Origin: Bradyrhizobium_A sp052115025
Lineage (GTDB): Bacteria > Pseudomonadota > Alphaproteobacteria > Rhizobiales > Xanthobacteraceae
Length of the DNA: 64,000 bases
Assembly: GCF_052115025.1 (NCBI RefSeq)
Contig: NZ_JBFRFW010000014.1
Location: 62,001 to 126,000, forward strand
Reading direction: 5' to 3'
In this document: positions 16,174-25,003 of the stretch, piece by piece
How positions within the stretch are numbered: the first letter of the stretch is position 1
Layout: every line of letters begins with the position of its first letter
Notes under the pieces: model-generated
Database searches by the model: none
Told to the model about the DNA's origin: nothing
What the model saw: only the letters and a program-made list of their open reading frames with translations
Program-made: the position numbers and the translations under genes

Positions 16174-16869
16174 ATGTCCGCGGCAAACGTAATGACGGGA
16201 ACCGGGCGGGGGCGCTTCATCACCTTCGAGGGCGGCGAGGGCGCCGGCAAGTCGACCCAGATCAAGCTGCTCGCCGACCGGCTGGCCGCGGCCAACGTCC
16301 GTGCGGTGGTGACGCGCGAGCCGGGCGGGTCGCCGGGCGCGGAGATCATGCGCCATCTCGTGCTGTCGGGCATCGGCAAGGTGCTGGGCCCCGAGGCCGA
16401 GACGCTGCTGTTCGCGGCGGCGCGCGACGACCATGTCCATCTCGTGATCGAGCCTTCGCTCGCCCGTGGTGTCTGGGTGCTGTGCGACCGCTTCTCGGAT
16501 TCGACGCGCGCCTATCAGGGCAGCCTCGGCAAGGTCGATCCGGCGCTGATCGAGGCGCTGGAACGGGTCACCATCGGCGGGCTGCATCCCGACCTGACAC
16601 TGGTGCTCGACCTGCCCGTCGAGATCGGGCTGCAGCGCGCCGCGGCACGCCGTGGCGACGCCACACCCGATCGTTTCGAGGGCGAGAGTGTGGCCTTTCA
16701 TCACAAGCTGCGGGACGCCTACCGTCAGATCGCCGGCGATGATCCGCGGCGCTGCGTGCTGATCGATGCCAACGCGGATGCCGACACCGTCGCCGCGCGG
16801 ATCGGCGAGGTGGTCGAGCAGCGCTTTCCTGAACTGAAGCCGCTGGTGAGAACGGTCGCTTCGGCATGA
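16174..16869 (+). CDS. tmk: Thymidylate kinase
   Basis: The 231-residue enzyme phosphorylates dTMP to dTDP. The P-loop is FEGGEGAGKST (about residues 18-28), the dTMP-binding DR motif appears in LCDRFSDSTRAYQG, and REPGG follows the first beta strand. The LID region RRGDATPDRFE has the arginines expected in the type II (E. coli-like) arrangement. ATG 16174 is three bases past the upstream stop; a GTG at 16168 overlapping that stop is an alternative. It opens the tmk-holB-metG-tatD-MBL string common in alphaproteobacteria. Confidence 0.95.
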   Translation: MSAANVMTGTGRGRFITFEGGEGAGKSTQIKLLADRLAAANVRAVVTREPGGSPGAEIMRHLVLSGIGKVLGPEAETLLFAAARDDHVHLVIEPSLARGVWVLCDRFSDSTRAYQGSLGKVDPALIEALERVTIGGLHPDLTLVLDLPVEIGLQRAAARRGDATPDRFEGESVAFHHKLRDAYRQIAGDDPRRCVLIDANADADTVAARIGEVVEQRFPELKPLVRTVASA

Positions 16870-16876
16870 GCAGGTC

Positions 16877-17917
16877 ATGAGCGCAAAGGCAACCGACGAT
16901 CAATTGCAGGTCCGACTGCCGCGGGAAACCACCGCATTGTTCGGTCACGCCGCGGCCGAGAGCACGCTGCTCACGGCCTATCGCAGCGGCCGCATCCCGC
17001 ATGCCTGGCTGATCGGCGGCGCGCAGGGCATCGGCAAGGCGACGCTGGCCTACCGCATGGCGCGCTTCGTGCTGGCCAATCCCGATCCGTCCGCGGCGGT
17101 GGTGCAGATGGCGGACAGCCTGCGTGTCGATGCGGAGCATCCGGTGGCGCGTCAGATCGCCGGGGGCAGCCATGGCGGGCTGCTGACGCTCGATCGCTCG
17201 GCGAACGACAAAGGCGTGATGCGCACGGTCATCACGGTGGACGAGACGCGAGAGACCATCGGCTTCTTCGGCTCGACTGCGGCGGCGGAGGGCTGGCGGG
17301 TCTGCGTCGTCGACACCGTCGACGAGCTCAACGCCAATGCCGCCAACGCGCTGCTCAAGGTGCTGGAGGAACCGCCGGAGCGGGCGCTGTTCCTGCTGCT
17401 CAGCCATGCGGCGGCGCGGGTGCTGCCGACCATCCAGTCGCGCTGCCGCCGCCTGCCGCTGCGGCCGCTGTCGGCCGAACAGGTCGCCGATGCGGTTGCG
17501 GCCAGCACCGGCCTCGACCGCGACGACCATGCGCTGATGACAGCGGCGGAGGCCGCCGAAGGCAGCGCGGCGCGCGCGCTGACGCTGATTGCAGGTGACG
17601 CCCTCGGGTTGCACCAGCGCACGGCGGCGCTGCTTCAGACGCTGCCGCATGTCGATCCCCGCGCATTGCACGCGCTCGGTGATGCGCTGGGCAGCAGTGA
17701 TCGCACCGCAATCGCGACCTTCGTCGATACCATCGATCGCTGGATGAGCGAGCGGCTCAGGGTTGCGGACGCCAACGCGCATTTGCCGCGGCTTGCACGG
17801 CTGGCGGAGGTATGGGAAAAGATCAATCGCGCCGCGCGTGAAACCGAATCCTTCAATCTTGAACGGAAACCGCTGGTTTTTTCGGTGTTCGGACTTCTTG
17901 CCGACGTGACGCGCTGA
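16877..17917 (+). CDS. holB: DNA polymerase III subunit delta prime
   Basis: A 346-residue clamp-loader subunit. The Walker-A-like segment GGAQGIGKATLAYRMARF, the SRC sensor motif in IQSRCRRLPLRPL, and the helical collar domain at the end are the family pattern. The conserved VVDTVDELNANAANALLKVLEEPP is nearly invariant in DnaX/HolB proteins. It begins 7 bases after tmk and is followed by metG, an order seen widely in bacteria. Together with DnaX and HolA it loads the beta clamp at replication forks. Confidence 0.95.
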   Translation: MSAKATDDQLQVRLPRETTALFGHAAAESTLLTAYRSGRIPHAWLIGGAQGIGKATLAYRMARFVLANPDPSAAVVQMADSLRVDAEHPVARQIAGGSHGGLLTLDRSANDKGVMRTVITVDETRETIGFFGSTAAAEGWRVCVVDTVDELNANAANALLKVLEEPPERALFLLLSHAAARVLPTIQSRCRRLPLRPLSAEQVADAVAASTGLDRDDHALMTAAEAAEGSAARALTLIAGDALGLHQRTAALLQTLPHVDPRALHALGDALGSSDRTAIATFVDTIDRWMSERLRVADANAHLPRLARLAEVWEKINRAARETESFNLERKPLVFSVFGLLADVTR

Positions 17918-17987
17918 CGGGTCCCGGCCCCGTGGCCGCAACATTCAGGCGACTTTAAAGACCTCCCAGGAAAGGCTTTCGCGACCG

Positions 17988-19562
17988 ATGGCGAATGCAG
18001 CTCACTCGTCCCGTTCCACCTTCTACATCACGACGGCCATCGTGTACCCGAACGGCGCGCCGCACATGGGCCATGCCTATGAGGCGATCGCGACCGATGC
18101 GCTGGCGCGCTTCCAGCGGCTCGACGGCAAGGAGGTGTTCTTCCTGACCGGGACCGACGAGCACGGCCTGAAGATGATCCAGACCGCGCAGCGGGAAGGC
18201 ATCACGCCGCTCGAGCTGGCCACCCGCAACGCGGGCCGCCTCAGGGACCTCGATCAGGTTCTGAACATCTCCTACGATCGCTTCATCCGGACCTCAGAGC
18301 CGGATCATCACCGCTCCGTCCAGGCGATCTGGGAGCGCATGGTCAAGGCCGGCGACATCTACCTCGACAGCTATGCAGGCTGGTACTCGGTGCGCGACGA
18401 GGCCTATTACGCCGAGGACGAAACCGTCGTCGGCGAGGACAATGTGCGCCGCGGCCCGCAGGGCACGCCGGTCGAATGGGTCGAGGAGAAGAGCTATTTC
18501 TTCCGCCTGTCCGCCTACCAGGACAAGCTGCTGGCGCTCTATGACAGCCAGCCCGATTTCATCGGCCCGGACTCGCGCCGCAACGAGGTGCTGAGTTTCG
18601 TCAAGAGCGGCCTCAAGGACCTGTCGGTCTCGCGCACCACCTTCGACTGGGGCGTGCCGGTGCCCGGTGATCCCGAGCACGTGATGTATGTCTGGGTCGA
18701 CGCGCTGACCAACTACATCACCGGCGTCGGCTTCCCCGACGAGAGTGACAAGAACTGGCGGTTCTGGCCGGCGGACGTCCATATCATCGGCAAGGACATC
18801 ATCCGCTTCCATGCGGTGTACTGGCCGGCGTTCCTGATGTCGGCGGGCATTCCCGTGCAGAAGCGCGTCTATGCCCACGGCTTCGTGCTGAACCGCGGCG
18901 AGAAGATGTCGAAGTCGACCGGCAACGTCGTCGATCCGTTCGAGCTCGCCGAACGCTACGGCGTCGATCAGCTGCGCTACTTCCTGCTGCGCGAGGTGTC
19001 GTTCGGCCAGGACGGCAGCTACAGCCACGAGGCGATCGTCGCGCGCACCAACGCCGACCTCGCCAACGATCTCGGCAATCTGGCGCAACGCTCGCTGTCG
19101 ATGCTGGGCAAGCAATATGGTGGCGTGCTGCCGGCGCCGGGCGCCTACACCGACACCGACAAGGCGATCCTGGCGCAGGCTGACGGCATGGCCGAGCTCA
19201 CGCGCACCGCGATGGCGACCCAGCAGATCCACCAGGCGCTCAACGCGATCTGGGCCGTGGTCGCGGAAGCCAACCGCTATTTCGCGGGCGAGGCGCCGTG
19301 GGCGCTGGCCAAGACCGATCCGGCGCGGCAGGCGACCGTGCTCTATGTCACCGCCGAGGTGATCCGGCAGGTGGCGATCCTGGCACAGCCGTTCATCCCG
19401 GCGTCTGCCGCGAAGCTGCTCGACATTCTCGGCCTCGCGCCGGAGAAGCGGGCGTTCGCAACCTTGGGCGCGGGCGGCCGCATCGCGCCGGGGGCGACGC
19501 TGCCGCCGCCCGCGCCGGTGTTCCCGCGCTATGTCGAGCCGACCGAGGCGGGCAAGGCGTGA
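17988..19562 (+). CDS. metG: Methionyl-tRNA synthetase
   Basis: A 524-residue class I synthetase. The HIGH motif reads APHMGHAYEA near residue 24 and KMSKS appears in GEKMSKSTGNVVDPFELA. The conserved TGTDEHGLK and WVDALTNYITG segments are also present. The length and the lack of a zinc-knuckle pair and of a C-terminal tRNA-binding extension fit the short alphaproteobacterial form. Its stop overlaps the next gene's start by one base (TGATG), so translation is coupled. Confidence 0.97.
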   Translation: MANAAHSSRSTFYITTAIVYPNGAPHMGHAYEAIATDALARFQRLDGKEVFFLTGTDEHGLKMIQTAQREGITPLELATRNAGRLRDLDQVLNISYDRFIRTSEPDHHRSVQAIWERMVKAGDIYLDSYAGWYSVRDEAYYAEDETVVGEDNVRRGPQGTPVEWVEEKSYFFRLSAYQDKLLALYDSQPDFIGPDSRRNEVLSFVKSGLKDLSVSRTTFDWGVPVPGDPEHVMYVWVDALTNYITGVGFPDESDKNWRFWPADVHIIGKDIIRFHAVYWPAFLMSAGIPVQKRVYAHGFVLNRGEKMSKSTGNVVDPFELAERYGVDQLRYFLLREVSFGQDGSYSHEAIVARTNADLANDLGNLAQRSLSMLGKQYGGVLPAPGAYTDTDKAILAQADGMAELTRTAMATQQIHQALNAIWAVVAEANRYFAGEAPWALAKTDPARQATVLYVTAEVIRQVAILAQPFIPASAAKLLDILGLAPEKRAFATLGAGGRIAPGATLPPPAPVFPRYVEPTEAGKA

Positions 19563-20344
19563 TGCTGGTCGACAGTCACTGCCATCTCGATTTCCCGGAC
19601 TTTGCCGAGGATCTCGACGGCATCGTCGGCCGCGCGGAAGCGGCCGGTGTCGGCCGTATCGTCACCATTTCGACGCGGGTGCGGCGCCTGCAGGCGCTGC
19701 TCGATATCACCGCACGTTTTCCTAACGTCTACTGCTCGGTCGGCACCCATCCCCACCAGGCCGATGAGGAAGACGGCATCACCGCCGAGGAGCTGATCGC
19801 GCTGACCGCGCATCCGAAGGTGGTGGCGCTGGGCGAGGCCGGGCTCGACTATTTCTACGAGCACGGCTCGCGCGCCGCGCAGGAGCGCGGTTTCCGCGCT
19901 CATATCGCGGCGGCGCGTGCCACCGGCCTGCCGCTGGTGATCCATACCCGCGAGGCCGACGATGATTGCGGCCGCATCCTCGACGAGGAAATGGCCAAGG
20001 GGCCGTTCCGTGCGGTGCTGCACTGCTACACCGGCGGCCGCGAGCTCGCCATGAAGGCGATCGCTCTCGGGCTGTCGATCTCCTTCACCGGCATCCTGAC
20101 CTTCAGGAACTCGCAGGCGCTGCGCGACCTCGCTGCCGAGCTGCCGGCCGATCGCATCATGGTCGAGACCGACGCGCCGTATCTTGCCCCCGGCAAGTTC
20201 CGCGGCAAGCGCAACGAGCCATCGTTCGTGGTCGAGACCGCGAAGGTGCTGGCGGACACGCGTGGCGTGACGCTGGACGAGATCGCCCGGCAGACCACGG
20301 ATAACTTCTTCACCCTGTTCAGCAAGGTGCCGCGGCCCGCATGA
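19562..20344 (+). CDS. TatD-family metal-dependent DNase/hydrolase
   Basis: A 260-residue TIM-barrel hydrolase. It starts MLVDSHCHLDF with the two metal histidines, has GTHPHQAD, GEAGLDYFYEH, VIHTREADDD, LHCYTGG and the closing VETDAPYLAPGKFRGKRNEP with the metal aspartate. These are the TatD family metal ligands in order. Start is set at the ATG overlapping the metG stop; the longer frame is out-of-frame metG sequence. Members are 3'-5' DNases and deacylases; substrate is not readable. The next gene overlaps its stop by four bases (ATGA). Confidence 0.93.
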   Translation: MLVDSHCHLDFPDFAEDLDGIVGRAEAAGVGRIVTISTRVRRLQALLDITARFPNVYCSVGTHPHQADEEDGITAEELIALTAHPKVVALGEAGLDYFYEHGSRAAQERGFRAHIAAARATGLPLVIHTREADDDCGRILDEEMAKGPFRAVLHCYTGGRELAMKAIALGLSISFTGILTFRNSQALRDLAAELPADRIMVETDAPYLAPGKFRGKRNEPSFVVETAKVLADTRGVTLDEIARQTTDNFFTLFSKVPRPA

Positions 20345-21147
20345 CCACGACCCTGACCATTCTCGGCTGCGGCTCGTCGGCCGGGGTGCCACGCCCGGCG
20401 CTCGGCTGGGGCGCCTGCAACCCCGACAACCCGAAGAACCGCCGCCTGCGTTGCTCGCTGCTTGCGGAGCGCAAGGGCAGTGACGGCATCACGCGGGTTC
20501 TGATCGACACCTCGCCCGACCTGCGCGAGCAGCTCATCGCATCGCGCGTCGATCATCTCGATGCCGTGTTTCTCACCCATGAGCATGCCGACCAGACCCA
20601 CGGCATCGACGATCTTCGCTCCGTGGTGCTGCACCAGCGCGCGCGCATTCCGGTGTACCTCAACCAAGCGACCGCAGAGCACATCCTGCTGCGGTTCTCC
20701 TACTGCTTCGTGGCGCCGCCCGGCAGCGATTACCCGCCGATATTGACCAACCATGCGATCGAGGCGGGCGAGACCCGGATCATTTCAGGGAAGGGCGGCG
20801 ATCTTGCGCTGACCGCATTCCTGGTCCAGCATGGCAATATCCCGGCGCTGGGCTACCGCATCGGCAATGCGGCCTATTCGCCGGATCTCAACGATATCCC
20901 GCGCGAGAGCTGGAGCGCGCTGGAAAACCTCGATCTGTGGATCGTCGACGGCCTGCGCTACGCGCCGCACCCCAGCCACTTCAGTCTTGACGATGCGCTC
21001 GACTGGATCGCGCGTTTCAAGCCGCGCCGCGCCGTGATCACCAACATGCACTCGGATCTCGACTACGACGTGGTCAGCGGCGAACTGCCCGATGGTGTGA
21101 TCGCGGGCTATGACGGCATGCAGCTGACGCTCGATCGCGCGGAATAG
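20341..21147 (+). CDS. MBL-fold metallohydrolase (PhnP-like)
   Basis: A 268-residue metallo-beta-lactamase-fold enzyme. The metal site reads LTHEHADQTHGIDDL, with upstream IDTSPDLREQL and a later DGLRYAPHPSHFS carrying further ligands. The N-terminal GCGSSAGVPRPALGWGACNPDNPKNRR resembles PhnP, which opens cyclic phosphates, and related proteins in TatD neighbourhoods. It closes the tmk-to-MBL gene string with an ATGA overlap to the TatD gene. The substrate is probably a cyclic phosphodiester but this is inference. Confidence 0.88.
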   Translation: MTTTLTILGCGSSAGVPRPALGWGACNPDNPKNRRLRCSLLAERKGSDGITRVLIDTSPDLREQLIASRVDHLDAVFLTHEHADQTHGIDDLRSVVLHQRARIPVYLNQATAEHILLRFSYCFVAPPGSDYPPILTNHAIEAGETRIISGKGGDLALTAFLVQHGNIPALGYRIGNAAYSPDLNDIPRESWSALENLDLWIVDGLRYAPHPSHFSLDDALDWIARFKPRRAVITNMHSDLDYDVVSGELPDGVIAGYDGMQLTLDRAE

Positions 21148-21156
21148 ACCCTCCGC

Positions 21157-21289
21157 GTCATTCCGGACGCCGCCGACGGGTCCGCGCGAAGCGCGGCCCG
21201 ATGACAGGCTCCGCGGCGATCCGGAATCTCGATGTCAACGTTCATGGGTGAGATTCCGGGTCCGTCGCTGCGCGACGCCCCGGAATGAC
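21157..21289. repeat. Nested palindromic intergenic repeat (REP/BIME-like)
   Basis: GTCATTCCGG (21157-21166) pairs with CCGGAATGAC (21280-21289). Inside, GATCCGGAATCTC (21218-21230) pairs with GAGATTCCGGGTC (21250-21262), and two GC-rich hairpins lie at 21178-21199 and 21264-21276. This nested organisation is the known style of dispersed palindromic repeats in Bradyrhizobium and relatives. It sits between two convergent genes and may also stop transcription from both sides. Confidence 0.75.
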
Positions 21290-21315
21290 TGAGAATGTTG
21301 AAGTGGGCTCGGAGC

Positions 21316-22965
21316 CTACGCCGTGATTGCCGCCGCCGATCCCACCTGGTTGCGCAGCACGAATTTCTGGATCTTGCCGGTCGAGGTCTTCGGCAGCTCG
21401 CCGAACACCACTGCCTTCGGCGTCTTGAAGCCGGGCAGGTGCTCGCGGCAATAGGCGATGATGTCGGCTTCGGTCGCCGACGCGCCGGCCTTCAGCTCGA
21501 CAAAGGCGCAGGGCACTTCGCCCCATTTGCCGTCCGGCTTGGCGACGACGGCGGCGAACAGCACCGCCGGGTGCTTGTAGAGCACGTCCTCGACCTCGAC
21601 CGACGAAATGTTCTCACCACCGGAGATGATGATGTCCTTGGAACGGTCCTTGATGATGACATAGCCGTCCTGATCGAGCACACCAAGGTCGCCGGTGTGG
21701 AACCAGCCGCCGGCAAATGCGGCTGTGGTCGCTTTCTCGTTCTTGAGGTAGCCCTTCATCACGATGTTGCCGCGGAACATGACCTCGCCGATGGTCTCGC
21801 CGTCGCGCGGCACCACCTGCATAGTCTCCGGATCGAGCACGGTGACCGCCTCCTGCAGCGGGTAGGGCACCCCCTGCCGGCGCTTGAGCTGGGCGCGCTG
21901 CTCGATCGACAGGTCGTCCCAGCCGGCCTGCTCAGCGCAGACGGAGGCTGGGCCATAGACCTCGGTGAGGCCGTACACATGGGTCAGGCGGATGCCGATG
22001 CTTTCCGCGCCGGCCAGCACCGCGACCGGCGGCGCGGCGCCGGCGATCAGGCCGACCACTGGATGAGCCGCCGTCCCCTTGGGGGCGTCGGGGGCGTTGA
22101 TCAGGGTGTTGTAGACGATCGGGGCGCCGCTCATGTGGGTGACGGCGTGGCAGTGGATCAGTTGGAAGATCTTGGTCGGATCGACCCTTCGCAGGCATAC
22201 ATTGACGCCCGCGGTGGCCGCGATGGTCCAGGGGAAGCACCAGCCGTTGCAGTGGAACATCGGCAGCGTCCAGAGATAGACCGGATGCTGGCCGAGATTG
22301 GCCGCCAGCACGTTGCTGACCGCATTCAGGTAGGCGCCGCGGTGATGGGTGACCACGCCTTTGGGGTCGCCGGTGGTGCCCGACGTATAGCTGAGCGCGA
22401 TGGCGTCCCATTCGTCCTGGGGGTGGGCCCAGACGTGGTCCGGGTCGCCGGACGCGACCGCCGCCTCGTACTCGATCTCGCCGATGCGCCGGCCGCCGGC
22501 GAAGGCGGCATCGTCGACATCCACCACCAGCGGCTTGGGCCCTTTCATCAGGCCCAGCGCCTCGGCGATCACGCCACTGAATTCGGGGTCGACGAACACG
22601 ATCTTGGCGCCGCCATGGTCGAGCATGAAAGCCAGTGCGGCGGCGTCGAGGCGGGTGTTGAGGGTGTTGAGCACGGCGTCGGCCATGGGAACCGCGAAGT
22701 GCAGCTCGTTCATCGCCGGGATGTTCGGCAGCATGGTCGCCACCGTGTCGCCGCGGACGATCCCGCGCCGAGCCAGGAATGACGCTACGCGGCGGCAGCG
22801 CTCGTAGGTCTCGGCCCAGGTGAAGCGGCGATCCTCATAGACGGCGCTGGTGAGGTGGGGATAGACCGCAGCCGAGCGCGCCAGGAAGCTCAGCGGCGAC
22901 AATGGCACGTAGTTGGCCGGCGTCTTGTCGAGCCCAATGCTGTACTGTCCCTGGGAACCGCTCAT
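21316..22965 (-). CDS. Acyl-CoA synthetase (medium/long-chain, AMP-forming)
   Basis: A 549-residue adenylate-forming ligase. The P-loop is LSYTSGTTGDPKGVV; further motifs are HVYGLTEVYGP, GWFHTGDLGVLDQDGYV and IIISGGENISSVEVED, ending KTSTGKIQKFVLR with the catalytic lysine. It converts a carboxylic acid to its CoA thioester in the cytoplasm. This subfamily (FadD3/MenE/DmdB-like) includes enzymes for methylmercaptopropionate and medium-chain acids. ATG 22965 follows GGAGG; an upstream start at 23034 is less likely. A TRAP uptake system follows upstream on the same strand and could supply the acid. Confidence 0.9.
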   Translation of the reverse strand: MSGSQGQYSIGLDKTPANYVPLSPLSFLARSAAVYPHLTSAVYEDRRFTWAETYERCRRVASFLARRGIVRGDTVATMLPNIPAMNELHFAVPMADAVLNTLNTRLDAAALAFMLDHGGAKIVFVDPEFSGVIAEALGLMKGPKPLVVDVDDAAFAGGRRIGEIEYEAAVASGDPDHVWAHPQDEWDAIALSYTSGTTGDPKGVVTHHRGAYLNAVSNVLAANLGQHPVYLWTLPMFHCNGWCFPWTIAATAGVNVCLRRVDPTKIFQLIHCHAVTHMSGAPIVYNTLINAPDAPKGTAAHPVVGLIAGAAPPVAVLAGAESIGIRLTHVYGLTEVYGPASVCAEQAGWDDLSIEQRAQLKRRQGVPYPLQEAVTVLDPETMQVVPRDGETIGEVMFRGNIVMKGYLKNEKATTAAFAGGWFHTGDLGVLDQDGYVIIKDRSKDIIISGGENISSVEVEDVLYKHPAVLFAAVVAKPDGKWGEVPCAFVELKAGASATEADIIAYCREHLPGFKTPKAVVFGELPKTSTGKIQKFVLRNQVGSAAAITA

Positions 22966-23025
22966 CGCTCGCCTCCTCACTTCAGTGGCCGCAAAGTTTC
23001 CTTTGTTTTCATCAGGTTGTTTAAA

Positions 23026-23055
23026 TTTGATCAACTATCAATGAGTTGGATCAAA
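23026..23055. promoter_or_regulatory. Imperfect palindrome upstream of the acyl-CoA synthetase gene
   Basis: TTTGATCAACT (23026-23036) and AGTTGGATCAAA (23044-23055) form an inverted repeat with one extra G. It lies in an AT-rich island (22980-23120) 60-90 bases before the acyl-CoA synthetase start. Size and spacing suit an operator for a dimeric repressor. No regulator gene adjoins, so the binding protein is unknown. Confidence 0.4.
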
Positions 23056-23112
23056 TCTTGCCGATAAAAATTGGAAATCTTTTCTATTTATATGAATATA
23101 CTTTGATTTTTC

Positions 23113-24999
23113 TTACAGAAATCCAATTGATATCCACGGGATCGCCGCAACCACGACGAGACCCAGGAACAGCGCCAGCATGTAGCCCCAGATCGGGCGG
23201 ATGCCTTCCGCCGGATCGACCCGGCCGATGGCGCAGGCGGCATAATAGCCGACCCCGAAGGGCGGCGCGAACAGGCCGATGCCCATCGCCAGGATCACGA
23301 TCATGGCGTAGTGCACCTCGTGCACGCCGACCGTCCGCGCGATCGGGAACAGCAGCGGGCCAAACAGCACGATCGCCGGGATGCCCTCGAGCACGCTGCC
23401 GAGGATGATGAAGGCGACGATCGAGACCGCGATGAAGCTGACGGAGCCCCCCGGCAAGGCCGCCATGGTGGCGGCCAGCGAACGCGAGAAGCCGGACTGG
23501 GTCAGGCCCCAGGCCATGCCGGTCGCCGTGCCGATGATCAACAGGATCGCCCCCGAAAGGCTGGCGGTATCGATCAGCATCGGCTTGAGGCGAGTCCAGT
23601 CGAAGCGGCGGTAGATCAGGAGGCCTGCCAGCATGGCGTAGACGATGCCGATGGTCGAGACCTCGGTCGCGGTCGCGACCCCCTCGACCACCGCGGCACG
23701 GATCACGAACGGCAGCGCGATCGCGGGCAGGGCAATGACGAAGCTGCGGCCGATCTCGCCGGAGGTCGCCCGTTTGACATGCCGCAGATCCTCGTGGCGA
23801 TAACGCCACCACACGAGGGCTGACAGCATGATCGCGAGCACCACGCCGGGCAGCAGGCCGCCGGTGAACAGCGCTGCGATCGAGACGCCGGTCACCGAGC
23901 CGATGGTGATCAGCACGAGGCTGGGCGGAATGGTTTCGGTCTGGGCGCCGGTGGCTGACAGCAGCGCGACGAGGTCGCCGGGCTTGGCGCCGCGGGCCTT
24001 CATCTCCGGAAACAGCACCGGTGCCACGGCGGCCATGTCGGCGGCCTTGGAGCCGGAAATGCCTGATACCAGGTACATCGCGCCGAGCAGCACATAATGC
24101 AGGCCACCGCGGACATGGCCGAGCAGGCTCGCCAGGAAGGTGACCATGGCGCGCGCCATGCCGGTCATCTCGATCAGCAAGCCGAGAAAGACGAACAGCG
24201 GCACCGACAGCAGGATGAGATGGCTCATGCCCTCGTCCATGCGGCCGACCAGCACCAGCACCGGGGTGCGGGTGGTCAGGACCAGGTAGCCGAAGATCGC
24301 CAGGCCGAAGGCGAAGGCGATGGGGATTCCGGCGAACACGCAGACGCCGACGACGCCGACGAAGAAGATGATCAGATTGAGGTTGCCGAGCTGACGCAGC
24401 CAGGGCTGGGCGAACCAGAATACGGCCATGATCACCGCGACCGTCGCCATCGCCGCCAGCACGGCGCGCGGCCGTCCGACCCGGGCGAGCCGCAGCAGCG
24501 CGAACACGGCCATCAGGGCGATGCCGACGGGAAGCGCGGCGGCGCGAAAACTGTTGGCGATCTGCAGCGCCGGGGTGGTGATGAAGCTTTCCTCGTAGGC
24601 GTAGTCGTAGGCGGGCCAGGCGATCAGCAGCAGGAAGGCGAGCGCGGCGCTGGTGCCGATCAGGTCGAGAAAGGCGCGCCGCTCGGGCGTCGCGCGGGCG
24701 ACCAGCGCGGTCATCCGCATGTGTTCGGCGCGCCGGAACGCGATCGCCGCGCCCAGCATCGCGAGCCACAGGAACAGGATGGAGGCGAGCTCGTCCGACC
24801 AGATCAGCGGTCTGTGGAAGCCGTAGCGCGCCACAACGCCGACGAACAGGATGACGATCTCGGCTGCCACCAGCAGCGCGGCCGGGATTTCGACCAGGGC
24901 GCCGAACAGCCGGTCCAGCGCCGCGAGCCGGCTCCGTCCGGCGGCGAGGGGAACGGCCTCCTCGCCCGCGCCTGCCGGGCTCGTCTCGGCGATCTGCAC
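23113..24999 (-). CDS. TRAP transporter permease, fused small and large subunits (DctQM)
   Basis: About 628 residues of inner-membrane protein. The first 170 form the four-helix DctQ part with LIWSDELASILFLWLAMLG. The rest, about 12 helices, is DctM with PLFVFLGLLIEMTGMA, GISGSKAADMAAVAPVLFPEM, and PPSLVLITIGSVTG. Most TRAP systems encode these as separate proteins; fusions are known. It imports an organic acid using a sodium or proton gradient together with the binding protein gene 5 bases upstream. I chose a GTG at 24999 because the longer frame from 25047 would overlap that gene by 44 bases. Confidence 0.88.
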   Translation of the reverse strand: MQIAETSPAGAGEEAVPLAAGRSRLAALDRLFGALVEIPAALLVAAEIVILFVGVVARYGFHRPLIWSDELASILFLWLAMLGAAIAFRRAEHMRMTALVARATPERRAFLDLIGTSAALAFLLLIAWPAYDYAYEESFITTPALQIANSFRAAALPVGIALMAVFALLRLARVGRPRAVLAAMATVAVIMAVFWFAQPWLRQLGNLNLIIFFVGVVGVCVFAGIPIAFAFGLAIFGYLVLTTRTPVLVLVGRMDEGMSHLILLSVPLFVFLGLLIEMTGMARAMVTFLASLLGHVRGGLHYVLLGAMYLVSGISGSKAADMAAVAPVLFPEMKARGAKPGDLVALLSATGAQTETIPPSLVLITIGSVTGVSIAALFTGGLLPGVVLAIMLSALVWWRYRHEDLRHVKRATSGEIGRSFVIALPAIALPFVIRAAVVEGVATATEVSTIGIVYAMLAGLLIYRRFDWTRLKPMLIDTASLSGAILLIIGTATGMAWGLTQSGFSRSLAATMAALPGGSVSFIAVSIVAFIILGSVLEGIPAIVLFGPLLFPIARTVGVHEVHYAMIVILAMGIGLFAPPFGVGYYAACAIGRVDPAEGIRPIWGYMLALFLGLVVVAAIPWISIGFL

Positions 25000-25003
25000 G
25001 GCG

